Positions 52,404-61,381 of a stretch of DNA of 64,000 bases are shown here, piece after piece. The stretch is from Flavobacterium lutivivi (lineage in GTDB: Bacteria; Bacteroidota; Bacteroidia; Flavobacteriales; Flavobacteriaceae): contig NZ_BMIM01000007.1 of assembly GCF_014642275.1 (NCBI RefSeq), positions 62,001 to 126,000 on the forward strand. The letters are read 5' to 3'. The notes beneath the pieces were generated by a model. The model ran no database searches. It saw only the letters and a program-made list of their open reading frames with translations, and had not been told where the DNA came from. The translations under genes and the position numbers were made by a program. How positions within the stretch are numbered: the first letter of the stretch is position 1; each line of letters opens with the position of its first letter.

Positions 52404-52791
52404 ATTTGTTGGGCTTAATTAAAAAAGCGTTTGCATATTTTTTTTTCAGTAAAGACAAATTGCGTTCAGCATCAATTCTAGTTTTAAAATTACCAACCCA
52501 TACTTTATAATTAGGAGTGCTAAAAACAATAGTAGCATCCATGTTTTTATTTTCTTTTTTAAATTGAATTAAAGCCTTTTTGGAATTTTCACTATCTCCA
52601 GTGAAAATTTGAATTTTATACCTGTCATTTACAGTAATTGAAGCATTTATTTTTCTCTTTTCATTTAGTAGTTGTTCAATTTTCGAATCTTGAATTACAG
52701 TAACTTTATTTTCCTGAGCAAAAATATTTGCAGAAAAAAATAACAAAAAAATGAATAAAATTCTGAAAGTTAAGTCTCTTGATAAAGTCAT
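52402..52791 (-). CDS. Secreted SPOR-domain protein
   Basis: This is a 129-residue periplasmic protein. A signal peptide (1-25, ending SANIFAQ) is followed by a linker and a SPOR domain (about 58-127: YKIQIFTGDSENSKKALIQF, then YKVWVGNFKTRIDAERNLSLLKKKY), the fold that binds glycan strands lacking stem peptides at cell-division sites. It is short and has no second domain. It stands alone, convergent with infB. Confidence 0.85.
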   Translation of the reverse strand: MTLSRDLTFRILFIFLLFFSANIFAQENKVTVIQDSKIEQLLNEKRKINASITVNDRYKIQIFTGDSENSKKALIQFKKENKNMDATIVFSTPNYKVWVGNFKTRIDAERNLSLLKKKYANAFLIKPNK

Positions 52792-52893
52792 AAAATATTG
52801 ATTTTAATGCAAATGTAAAGCTAATCTACAAAAACTTTACACATTCATTATTTAGAATTAATATAAATTGATATTTAAGCTATATTTAAGGTT

Positions 52894-52922
52894 TTGAGAA
52901 TAGTTCATAAGTCGTATTTTTG
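52894..52922 (+). promoter_or_regulatory. Predicted promoter of the act-cox cluster
   Basis: TTG at 52894-52896 and TATTTTTG at 52915-52922 are 18 bp apart. The leader of about 80 nt to actA includes AGGAG at 52986-52990, which is 16 bp before the start codon and so too far for a standard ribosome site. Confidence 0.68.
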
Positions 52923-53006
52923 TCCAAATTAAAATTAGAGTATCGATATTTTCCAGTATAGTGTACTGTAAAAATCATACCAAAAAGGAGATAATATAAA
53001 TTTAAT

Positions 53007-54347
53007 ATGAAAAAAGTGGGAAACCATAATTCAATTTCAAGGAAAATACTCTTCGGTTTAGCTTTAGCGCTATCAATTTCAATCTCTTCTTTCTCACAAA
53101 ATGCTGCTCCAGCACCTGTTGCTACAGATGCTGCTCCTGCTGTTGCTGATGCAAAATCATCTGGAGGTGGAGATGCTGCTGCTGGGAAAGCATTGTTTAA
53201 TGCGAATTGTGCTGCTTGTCACAAACTTGATGCTAAATCTACTGGACCAGCACTTAGAGGAATTGCTGACAAACATCCAAGAGAATGGATTTATAAGTGG
53301 GTAAACAACAGTTCGGCGTTGATTAAATCAGGAGATGCAGTAGCTGTAAAATTGTTTGAAGAAAACAATAAAGCAGTAATGACAGCATTCCCTCAATTGT
53401 CAACAACAGATATTGATAACATATTAGCTTACACTTCTGAGCCAAAGCCAGAGCCAGCTAAAACAGCTGTTGCTGGAGCAGCTACTGGTGCAACAGAGGA
53501 AGGTGGAATTTCTAACAATGTTATTCTTGCAGCACTTAGTTTAGTGTTGTTTATGTTGATAGTTATGTTGTTCTTTGTAAACAATGTGTTAACTAAGATA
53601 GCTAAAGCTAATAACATTGAAATTGTTAAAAATGAAGCAAGACTGCCAATTTGGAAAGCGTTTGCAAAAAACCAATTTTTAGTATTAGTTACTAGTATTT
53701 TCTTGTTACTTGCTAGTGGTTATTTTGCTTACGGTTGGATGATGCAAGTTGGGGTTGATCAGAATTATGCTCCTGTGCAACCAATTCATTTTTCGCACAG
53801 AATTCACGCTGGAAGTAATGGTATTGATTGTAAATACTGTCACTCATCGGCAAGAGTAAGCAAAAATGCTGGTATTCCGTCATTAAATATTTGTATGAAC
53901 TGTCATAAAAACATTTCTGAAGTTGCTGACACAACCGCTACTCCAGAATATTCTAAAGCGTTTTATGATGCTCAAATACAAAAGCTGTATGATGCCGTAG
54001 GTTGGGACAAATCTTTACAAAAATACACAGGAAAATCGAGTCCTGTAAAATGGGTTAGAATTCATAATCTTCCTGACTTTGCATATTTCAACCACTCTCA
54101 GCACGTTACTGTTGCAGGAGTTGAATGTCAAAAATGTCACGGTGAAGTTCAAACCTATGAAATCCAGAAACAATTTGCTCCATTAACTATGGGTTGGTGT
54201 ATTAAGTGTCACCGCGAAACAGATGTTAAAATGGAAGGTAACGCATACTATGACAAAATTCATGATGAGCTTTCAAAAAAATATGGTGTTGAAAAGTTAA
54301 CAGCAGCACAAATGGGAGCTTTAGAATGTGGAAAATGTCACTATTAA
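53007..54347 (+). CDS. actA: Alternative complex III subunit ActA, multiheme cytochrome c (six heme sites)
   Basis: ActA carries electrons from the iron-sulphur subunit of ACIII toward cytochrome c oxidase. The 446 residues have a signal-type N-terminus (ends SSFSQ, about 31), then a monoheme domain with C68-A-A-C-H72. Two hydrophobic helices (about 170-195 and 215-240) follow. The C-terminal part has five more CxxCH sites: C275, C296, C374, C398 and C441, the last two residues from the end of the chain. Pentaheme ActA is the known form, so the N-terminal heme domain is an extra site. It heads the act operon. Confidence 0.93.
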   Translation: MKKVGNHNSISRKILFGLALALSISISSFSQNAAPAPVATDAAPAVADAKSSGGGDAAAGKALFNANCAACHKLDAKSTGPALRGIADKHPREWIYKWVNNSSALIKSGDAVAVKLFEENNKAVMTAFPQLSTTDIDNILAYTSEPKPEPAKTAVAGAATGATEEGGISNNVILAALSLVLFMLIVMLFFVNNVLTKIAKANNIEIVKNEARLPIWKAFAKNQFLVLVTSIFLLLASGYFAYGWMMQVGVDQNYAPVQPIHFSHRIHAGSNGIDCKYCHSSARVSKNAGIPSLNICMNCHKNISEVADTTATPEYSKAFYDAQIQKLYDAVGWDKSLQKYTGKSSPVKWVRIHNLPDFAYFNHSQHVTVAGVECQKCHGEVQTYEIQKQFAPLTMGWCIKCHRETDVKMEGNAYYDKIHDELSKKYGVEKLTAAQMGALECGKCHY

Positions 54348-54383
54348 TAAATTAATAATTAAGAAAGCTAATATATATATCCA

Positions 54384-57300
54384 ATGTCATCTAACAAAAA
54401 ATACTGGAAAAGTGTTGAAGAACTAAACGAAAATAGTTCTGTTGTTGAGACGCTTAGAAATAATGAGTTTGTTGAACCAATTCCTACGGATGAGTTTTTA
54501 TCAGACAAAGAATCATTATCATCTTCTTCAACTACTCGTAGAGATTTCTTAAAATATGTAGGATTTAGTACAGCTGCTGCTACTCTTGCAGCTTGCGAAG
54601 GTCCTGTTCATAAATCAATTCCTTATGTGTTACAACCAGAACAAATCATTCCTGGTGTTGCAGACTATTATGCAACAACTATGTTTGATGGTTTTGATTT
54701 TGCAAATTTGTTGGTAAAAACTAGAGAAGGAAGACCAATCAAAATTGAAAACAACACTATAGAAGGAGCTAAGTTTTCTGCAAATGCTAGAGTTCATGCC
54801 TCTGTATTGTCGCTTTATGACAGTATGAGACTTAAAGTTACCAAAATAGATGGTAAAGATGCTACATGGCAAGAAGCTGATTTAAAAATTAAATCAAGTA
54901 TTGCGGATGCTAAAGCAAAAGGCGGTCAAGTTGTTCTTTTAACAGGAACTTTGGCTAGTCCATCTACTGAAAAATTAATAGCAGAATTTATTGCCAAAAA
55001 CCCAAATGCAAAACATGTAATTTATGATTCAGTTTCTGAATCAGCAGCTTTGGATGCTTTTGAAACTGTTTTTGGTGAAAGAGCACTACCTAATTATGAT
55101 TTTTCTAAAGCTAACACTATCGTTTCTGTTGGTGCAGATTTTCTAGGTGATTGGCAAGGTGGTGGATTTGATTCTGGATATGCAAAAGGAAGAATTCCTC
55201 AAGCAGGAAAAATGTCGAAACACTATCAGTTTGAAGCAAACATGACTTTGTCTGGTGCCGCTGCTGATAAAAGAGTTTCAATGACTGTTGCAAATCAGAA
55301 ATTGGCTTTAGTTAAAATATATAATATTGTCACAAATAACTCTGTTGCTTTAGGCAAATTCGCAAATGACGATGCGGTTGTAAAAGCGGCTCAGCAGTTG
55401 AAAGCTGCAGGTTCCAAAGGATTGTTTGTTTGTGGAATACAAGATAAAAATGCTCAACTATTAGCCTTGGCAATCAATCAAGCTCTTGCTAGTGAAGCAT
55501 TTTCTACTTCTGAAACAAGACAAATTAGAAAAGGTTCTAATGAAAAAGTTTCTCAATTAATAAATGATATGAATGCAGGTTTAGTTCACACTCTTATCAT
55601 GAGTGGAGTAAATCCTGTATATACTTTGGCAAATTCAGAATCTTTTGTAAGCGGACTTAAAAAAGTAAAATTATCAGCATCTTTTACTCTAAAAGAAGAC
55701 GAAACAGCTTCATTAACATCGATAGCTGTTCCTGCTCCTCATTACCTAGAGTCTTGGAATGATTTAATCCTTACAAAAGGGACATACTCATTAGTTCAGC
55801 CAACAATAAGACCATTGTTTAGTTCAAAACAATTTCAAGAGGCTTTGATGTCTTGGAACGGAGTTTCTGGTTCTTATTACGATTATATCAAATCAAATTC
55901 AGCTTCTTATACAAATGGTTCAACATGGAATAAAACATTGCATGATGGATTATCGGTAGGAACAATATCAGGATTAAATGCTGGTTCTGCTGATTACTCA
56001 GCTGCTGCAAATGCTTTAGCATCTTCAAAACCAAGTTCTGGATTAGAATTAGTGTTATATACTAAAACAGGAATGGGTGATGGACAACAAGCAAACAATC
56101 CATGGTTACAAGAGTTTCCTGATCCAATCACAAGAGTTTCATGGGACAATTATTTAACTGTTTCAAGAGTTGATGCTGAAAAAATCGGTTTAGAAAACAG
56201 TATAGTTGCTAATGGTGGATTGAATGGTAGTTATGCTACTGTAACTGTTGGTAAAACTAAACTTGATGTGCCAGTAATTATTCAACCAGGTCAAGCTGTA
56301 GGTACAGTTGGATTGGCGTTTGGTTATGGTAAAAAAGCAGGTCTAAAAGAAGAAATGCAAGTTGGTGTTAACGCCTATGCATTCTATAATAATTTTGATT
56401 TAGTTCAATCTGTTAAGGTTGATAAAGCTTCAGGAGAGCATGAATTTGCTTGTGTTCAGTCGCAAAAAACTTTAATGGGACGTGGAGATATTATTAAGGA
56501 AACCACATTAGAAGTATTTAACACTAAAGATTCTAAAGTATGGAATCCTGTTCCAATGGTTTCTCTTGATCATAAAGAGGTTGAAGCAACTAAAGTTGAT
56601 TTATGGGATTCATTTGATCGTTCAGTAGGTCATCATTTTAATCTTTCAATTGACTTAAATGCTTGTACAGGTTGTGGTGCATGTGTAATTGCATGTCATG
56701 CTGAAAACAACGTTCCAGTTGTTGGAAAATCTGAAGTAAGAAGAAGTCGTGATATGCACTGGTTGCGTATCGATAGATACTATTCATCTGAAGAGACATT
56801 TGAAAAAGACAATGAGAAAAAAGAAGGCTTTGATGGTTTAGATTTAACTGGATTTTTGGCTGGCAATGAAGAAACAAAAGGTTCTTTGGGCGGTTTCAGA
56901 AAAATGGAACACCCATCAGATAATCCTCAGGTAGCTTTCCAACCAGTAATGTGCCAACACTGTAATCATGCGCCATGTGAAACAGTATGTCCTGTTGCTG
57001 CAACATCTCATGGTCGTCAAGGTCAAAATCATATGGCTTACAACCGTTGTGTAGGAACTAGATATTGTGCAAACAACTGTCCTTATAAAGTGCGTCGTTT
57101 TAACTGGTTCTTGTATAACAACAATGACGAGTTTGATTTCCATATGAATGATGATTTAGGAAGAATGGTTATCAATCCAGATGTAAACGTTCGTTCGCGA
57201 GGTGTTATGGAAAAATGTTCAATGTGTATTCAAATGACACAAGCTACAATTCTAAAAGCAAAACGCGAAGGAAGACCAGTAGAAAAAGATGAATTCCAAA

Positions 57301-57467
57301 CAGCTTGTTCGGCTGCTTGTTCATCTGGAGCAATGATTTTTGGTGACGTAAATGATAAAGAAAGTCAAATAGCAAAATTAGCCGAAGATAAAAGAATGTA
57401 TCATTTACTTGAGCATGTAGGTACTAAACCAAACGTATTCTATCACGTTAAAGTTAGAAATTCATAA
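54384..57467 (+). CDS. actB: Alternative complex III subunit ActB, iron-sulphur protein of the molybdoenzyme superfamily
   Basis: This is a 1027-residue lipoprotein. A twin-arginine signal (R52-R53-D-F-L-K) is followed by a lipobox ending in C71 (TLAAC), so it is exported folded and lipid-anchored. The first 700 residues resemble molybdopterin oxidoreductases that have lost the cofactor. The C-terminal ferredoxin part has four cysteine groups: C761/764/767/771, C857/860/865/869, C889/895/899 and C945/948/975/979. The third group has threonine where a fourth cysteine would be, as for a [3Fe-4S] cluster, so three [4Fe-4S] and one [3Fe-4S] cluster are predicted. It passes electrons to ActA. Confidence 0.95.
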   Translation: MSSNKKYWKSVEELNENSSVVETLRNNEFVEPIPTDEFLSDKESLSSSSTTRRDFLKYVGFSTAAATLAACEGPVHKSIPYVLQPEQIIPGVADYYATTMFDGFDFANLLVKTREGRPIKIENNTIEGAKFSANARVHASVLSLYDSMRLKVTKIDGKDATWQEADLKIKSSIADAKAKGGQVVLLTGTLASPSTEKLIAEFIAKNPNAKHVIYDSVSESAALDAFETVFGERALPNYDFSKANTIVSVGADFLGDWQGGGFDSGYAKGRIPQAGKMSKHYQFEANMTLSGAAADKRVSMTVANQKLALVKIYNIVTNNSVALGKFANDDAVVKAAQQLKAAGSKGLFVCGIQDKNAQLLALAINQALASEAFSTSETRQIRKGSNEKVSQLINDMNAGLVHTLIMSGVNPVYTLANSESFVSGLKKVKLSASFTLKEDETASLTSIAVPAPHYLESWNDLILTKGTYSLVQPTIRPLFSSKQFQEALMSWNGVSGSYYDYIKSNSASYTNGSTWNKTLHDGLSVGTISGLNAGSADYSAAANALASSKPSSGLELVLYTKTGMGDGQQANNPWLQEFPDPITRVSWDNYLTVSRVDAEKIGLENSIVANGGLNGSYATVTVGKTKLDVPVIIQPGQAVGTVGLAFGYGKKAGLKEEMQVGVNAYAFYNNFDLVQSVKVDKASGEHEFACVQSQKTLMGRGDIIKETTLEVFNTKDSKVWNPVPMVSLDHKEVEATKVDLWDSFDRSVGHHFNLSIDLNACTGCGACVIACHAENNVPVVGKSEVRRSRDMHWLRIDRYYSSEETFEKDNEKKEGFDGLDLTGFLAGNEETKGSLGGFRKMEHPSDNPQVAFQPVMCQHCNHAPCETVCPVAATSHGRQGQNHMAYNRCVGTRYCANNCPYKVRRFNWFLYNNNDEFDFHMNDDLGRMVINPDVNVRSRGVMEKCSMCIQMTQATILKAKREGRPVEKDEFQTACSAACSSGAMIFGDVNDKESQIAKLAEDKRMYHLLEHVGTKPNVFYHVKVRNS

Positions 57468-57497
57468 AATTATTAATTAGAAACACAATAAAGGATT

Positions 57498-58907
57498 ATG
57501 TCGTCTCATTACGAAGCACCCATTAGAAAACCTTTAGTTATTGGTGATAAATCATATCATGATATAACAGTTGATGTAGCAGCACCTGTAGAAGGTAGAG
57601 CTAACAAACAATGGTGGACAGTTTTTTCTATAGCATTAATTGCTTTCCTTTGGGGAATAGGCTGTATAATTTACACCATATCAACAGGTATCGGAACTTG
57701 GGGATTAAATAAAACTGTAGGTTGGGCTTGGGATATCACCAATTTCGTTTGGTGGGTTGGTATTGGTCATGCTGGTACCTTGATTTCAGCTGTATTATTA
57801 TTATTCCGTCAAAGATGGAGAATGGCAATTAACCGTTCAGCAGAAGCAATGACAATCTTCTCGGTTGTACAAGCAGGTTTATTCCCAATTATACACATGG
57901 GTAGACCATGGTTAGCATACTGGGTTGTACCAATTCCAAATCAATTTGGTTCTTTGTGGGTAAACTTTAACTCACCGCTTCTTTGGGACGTATTTGCAAT
58001 TTCTACATATCTTTCTGTATCATTAGTTTTCTGGTGGACAGGTTTACTTCCAGACTTTGCAATGCTAAGAGACAGAGCAGTTACTCCTTTTACCAAAAAA
58101 ATATATTCTATTCTTTCATTTGGATGGAGTGGAAGAGCCAAGGATTGGCAGAGATTTGAAGAAGTTTCGCTTGTACTTGCTGGATTAGCTACTCCACTTG
58201 TACTTTCTGTACACACAATTGTATCTTTTGACTTCGCGACTTCTGTAATTCCTGGATGGCATACTACGATATTTCCACCTTATTTCGTTGCTGGAGCAGT
58301 ATTCTCTGGATTTGCAATGGTAAATACGTTGTTAATTATCATGAGAAAAGTTTCTAATCTTGAAGCTTACATTACAGTTCAGCACATTGAATTAATGAAC
58401 ATTATTATTATGATCACTGGTTCAATAGTTGGAGTTGCTTATATCACTGAGTTATTCGTGGCATGGTATTCAGGAGTAGAATATGAACAATATGCTTTCC
58501 TTAATAGAGCAACTGGTCCATATGCTTGGGCTTACTGGGCAATGATGTCTTGTAACGTGTTTTCGCCACAATTTATGTGGTCAAAAAAATTAAGAACTAG
58601 TATCATGTTCTCGTTTGTTATATCTATTGTAGTTAACATAGGAATGTGGTTTGAGCGTTTTGTAATTATCGTTACTTCATTACACAGAGATTACTTGCCA
58701 TCATCTTGGACAATGTTCTCACCAACATTTGTTGATATAGGTATTTTTATTGGAACAATTGGCTTCTTCTTTGTGTTATTTTTACTTTATGCAAGAACTT
58801 TCCCTGTTATTGCTCAAGCAGAGGTGAAAACTATTTTGAAGTCATCTGGAGAGAATTATAAAAGAGAACGTGAATTAAACGGACATAATCATTCTGATAA
58901 ACACTAA
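57498..58907 (+). CDS. actC: Alternative complex III subunit ActC, NrfD-like membrane protein
   Basis: This is a 469-residue integral membrane protein with about ten helices, of the NrfD/PsrC family that binds quinol and can form a proton path. Visible blocks are NKTVGWAWDITNFVWWVGIGHAG (after helix 1), IFSVVQAGLFPIIHMGRPWLAYW, and LVLSVHTIVSFDFATSVIPGWH. It probably oxidises menaquinol and hands electrons to ActB. It lies 30 bp after actB and 8 bp before actD. Confidence 0.95.
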   Translation: MSSHYEAPIRKPLVIGDKSYHDITVDVAAPVEGRANKQWWTVFSIALIAFLWGIGCIIYTISTGIGTWGLNKTVGWAWDITNFVWWVGIGHAGTLISAVLLLFRQRWRMAINRSAEAMTIFSVVQAGLFPIIHMGRPWLAYWVVPIPNQFGSLWVNFNSPLLWDVFAISTYLSVSLVFWWTGLLPDFAMLRDRAVTPFTKKIYSILSFGWSGRAKDWQRFEEVSLVLAGLATPLVLSVHTIVSFDFATSVIPGWHTTIFPPYFVAGAVFSGFAMVNTLLIIMRKVSNLEAYITVQHIELMNIIIMITGSIVGVAYITELFVAWYSGVEYEQYAFLNRATGPYAWAYWAMMSCNVFSPQFMWSKKLRTSIMFSFVISIVVNIGMWFERFVIIVTSLHRDYLPSSWTMFSPTFVDIGIFIGTIGFFFVLFLLYARTFPVIAQAEVKTILKSSGENYKRERELNGHNHSDKH

Positions 58908-58915
58908 TAATTGTC

Positions 58916-59440
58916 ATGAGTAATAAAGTTATACACGCAATATATAATGATGATGATGTGCTAATGGATGCTGTTAAGCAAACTAAAAAAGCTCACTATC
59001 ATATAGAAGAAGTTTTTACTCCATTTCCAGTTCATGGATTGGATAAAGCAATGGGAATTCCGCCTACAAGACTAGCTATTTGTGCATTTATCTATGGTTG
59101 TATTGGACTTACTGTTGCTACAACGATGATGAACTATATCATGATTGAGGATTGGCCTCAAGATATTGGTGGTAAACCAAGTTTTGCATATTATCAAAAT
59201 ATGCCTGCATTTGTGCCAGTTATGTTTGAAATGACAGTGTTCTTTGCTGCGCATTTAATGGTAATTACATTTTATTTAAGAAGTAGACTTTGGCCTTTTA
59301 AGCAAGCTGAAAATCCAGATGTTAGAACTACTGACGACCATTTTCTGATGGAAGTAGCTGTTAGTAATAACGAAGATGAGCTTGTTAAGTTTTTTGAAAA
59401 GACTGGAGCTGTAGAAGTTAAAGTTGTAGATAAGCACTAA
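58916..59440 (+). CDS. actD: Alternative complex III subunit ActD (DUF3341)
   Basis: This is a 174-residue inner-membrane subunit of ACIII. It has a cytoplasmic N-terminal part (AIYNDDDVLMDAVKQTKKAHYHIEEVFTPFPVHGLDKAM, residues 8-46) and two transmembrane helices (about 60-80 and 100-125). The PVHGLDKAMGIPPTRL segment is the DUF3341 signature. The gene sits between actC and actE with gaps of 8 and 7 bp, as in other act operons. Confidence 0.93.
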   Translation: MSNKVIHAIYNDDDVLMDAVKQTKKAHYHIEEVFTPFPVHGLDKAMGIPPTRLAICAFIYGCIGLTVATTMMNYIMIEDWPQDIGGKPSFAYYQNMPAFVPVMFEMTVFFAAHLMVITFYLRSRLWPFKQAENPDVRTTDDHFLMEVAVSNNEDELVKFFEKTGAVEVKVVDKH

Positions 59441-59447
59441 TAGAAGT

Positions 59448-60008
59448 ATGAAAAATTTATTTAAAATAGCATTTACATTTTGTTTTGTTTTATTGCTTGC
59501 ATCTTGCAAAGACGATAAAAAACCAAATTATCAATACATGCCAAACATGTATGAGTCGGTTGCTTATGAGACATACTCTGAATCAAATGCATTTAACTCA
59601 CCTACTGGTTTGAAAGGAAAAGAAGGTCAATTACCTCCTGATGGAACAATAAAAAGAGGATTTGTACCTTATGAATATCCAAACACAACAGAAGGATATA
59701 ACTCAGCAAAAGCAACTTTAAAATCACCTCTTGACTCTACTCAAGTAGATATGAAAAAGGCACAAGAACTTTTTGAAATTTATTGTGCAATATGTCATGG
59801 TAATGCTGGAGATGGTAAAGGTAAACTTGTTAAGAATGAAAAGTTTTTAGGAGTTCCTAACTATAAAGATAGACAAATTACAGAAGGTAGTATTTTCCAC
59901 GTGATTACGTATGGTTTGAACTCTATGGGTTCACATGCTAATCAGTTAAACACAAATGAAAGATGGATGGTAGCTGCTTATGTTTTAAAACTTAGAAGCG
60001 AATTATAA
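59448..60008 (+). CDS. actE: Alternative complex III subunit ActE, monoheme cytochrome c lipoprotein
   Basis: This is a 186-residue cytochrome c. The lipobox LLLASC places a lipidated C20 at the start of the mature protein. The heme site is C113-A-I-C-H117, and the usual distal methionine is likely in SMGSHANQL or a nearby M. It sits on the periplasmic face and links ActA to the oxidase. Another lipid anchor is on ActB, so two subunits of the complex are tethered by lipids. The gene lies 7 bp after actD and 27 bp before actF. Confidence 0.94.
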   Translation: MKNLFKIAFTFCFVLLLASCKDDKKPNYQYMPNMYESVAYETYSESNAFNSPTGLKGKEGQLPPDGTIKRGFVPYEYPNTTEGYNSAKATLKSPLDSTQVDMKKAQELFEIYCAICHGNAGDGKGKLVKNEKFLGVPNYKDRQITEGSIFHVITYGLNSMGSHANQLNTNERWMVAAYVLKLRSEL

Positions 60009-60035
60009 TATTGAAAATAACAGATTAATATAGTT

Positions 60036-61361
60036 ATGTATACATTTTCTAGCAAATTAAAAACGTTCTCTTTTGTCTTAATGCTTATTGGAGCATTAGG
60101 GATTGGATATGGATTTTTGTCAGCTCCAAAAACTATTCAAGACGTAGAGACAATATTAGCAGCTGAAAGTCATGGTCATGAAGGTGCTCACAATGCACAT
60201 GCAGTAGAAAAGCATGACGCAAAAGCAAAAGCTGAACATGAGGAGCATTTAACTCATGTTTTGCATCAGTTGGAAAATAAACCTTGGGCAGCACTTTATG
60301 TTGCTTGTATATTTTTTATGCTAATTTCTCTTGGAGCTTTAGCATTCTACGCAATACAACAAGTAGCACAAGCAGGTTGGTCGCCAGTTCTTTTTAGAGT
60401 AATGCAAGGTGTAACTTCATATTTATTACCTGGTTCTATAATTTTCTTTGTAATATTATTACTCTCAGGAATGCATTTCAATCATTTATTTGTTTGGATG
60501 AAAGAAGGAGTAACTGAAGTCGGTAATCCAAATTACGATCACTTGATTGCTGGAAAATCGGGATATTTAAACTTTCCTTTCTGGATTGTTAGAGCAGGTT
60601 TGTTTTTGTTAGTTTGGAATTTATACAGATACTATTCAAGAAAAAATTGTTTGGCTCAAGATGAATCAACTGATAATAGTTTTTATAAAAAGAATTTCAA
60701 ATTGTCAGCGGCATTTTTGGTCTTCTTTATTGTATCAGAATCAATTATGTCTTGGGATTGGATTATGTCTGTTGATCCACACTGGTTTAGTACATTATTT
60801 GGATGGTATGTATTTGCTAGCTTCTTTGTAAGTGGTATTACAACTATTTCAATGGTAACATTATATTTAAAATCTAATGGCTATTTAGAAAACGTAAATA
60901 GCAGCCATATACATGATTTGTCAAAATTCATGTTCGGTATTAGTGTTTTCTGGACATATCTTTGGTTCTCTCAGTTTATGTTGATTTGGTATTCAAATAT
61001 TCCTGAAGAGGTTACTTATTTTAAAACTAGAATTGAGCAATTCAACCTACCTTTCTTTGGTGCTGTTGTGATGAATTTTATATTCCCGTTTTTAGTTTTA
61101 ATCAACACAGATTTCAAACGTATAACTTGGATTATCGTTATGGCAGGAATTGTAATCTTGTTTGGTCATTATGTTGACTTTTTCAATATGATTATGCCTG
61201 CAACTGTAGGAAACCAATGGTTTATTGGTATACCAGAAATATCTTCTATATTATTCTTCTTTGGCTTGTTTATATTTACAGTATTCAATGCTTTAACAAA
61301 AGCTCCATTAACACCAAAAAGAAATCCATTTATCGAAGAAAGTAAACATTTTCATTATTAA
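60036..61361 (+). CDS. actF: Alternative complex III subunit ActF, NrfD-like membrane protein
   Basis: This is a 441-residue integral membrane protein, the second NrfD-like subunit, with about ten helices. After the first helix it has an unusual histidine-rich soluble loop (residues about 45-85, with HGHEGAHNAHAVEKH and HEEHLTHVLHQ). Family blocks include YLLPGSIIFFVILLLSGMHFNHLFVWM (residues 128-154) and SESIMSWDWIMSVDPHWFSTLFGWY. In ACIII, ActF mirrors ActC and may carry a proton path. It lies 20 bp before coxB. Confidence 0.93.
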   Translation: MYTFSSKLKTFSFVLMLIGALGIGYGFLSAPKTIQDVETILAAESHGHEGAHNAHAVEKHDAKAKAEHEEHLTHVLHQLENKPWAALYVACIFFMLISLGALAFYAIQQVAQAGWSPVLFRVMQGVTSYLLPGSIIFFVILLLSGMHFNHLFVWMKEGVTEVGNPNYDHLIAGKSGYLNFPFWIVRAGLFLLVWNLYRYYSRKNCLAQDESTDNSFYKKNFKLSAAFLVFFIVSESIMSWDWIMSVDPHWFSTLFGWYVFASFFVSGITTISMVTLYLKSNGYLENVNSSHIHDLSKFMFGISVFWTYLWFSQFMLIWYSNIPEEVTYFKTRIEQFNLPFFGAVVMNFIFPFLVLINTDFKRITWIIVMAGIVILFGHYVDFFNMIMPATVGNQWFIGIPEISSILFFFGLFIFTVFNALTKAPLTPKRNPFIEESKHFHY

Positions 61362-61381
61362 TATTTTTAAAGAAGAAACAA

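Noticed and set aside
53101-53304. Leucine-rich short frame overlapping the ActA start
   Set aside because: It is the +1 shadow of the alanine/proline-rich linker in ActA and has no independent start signal.
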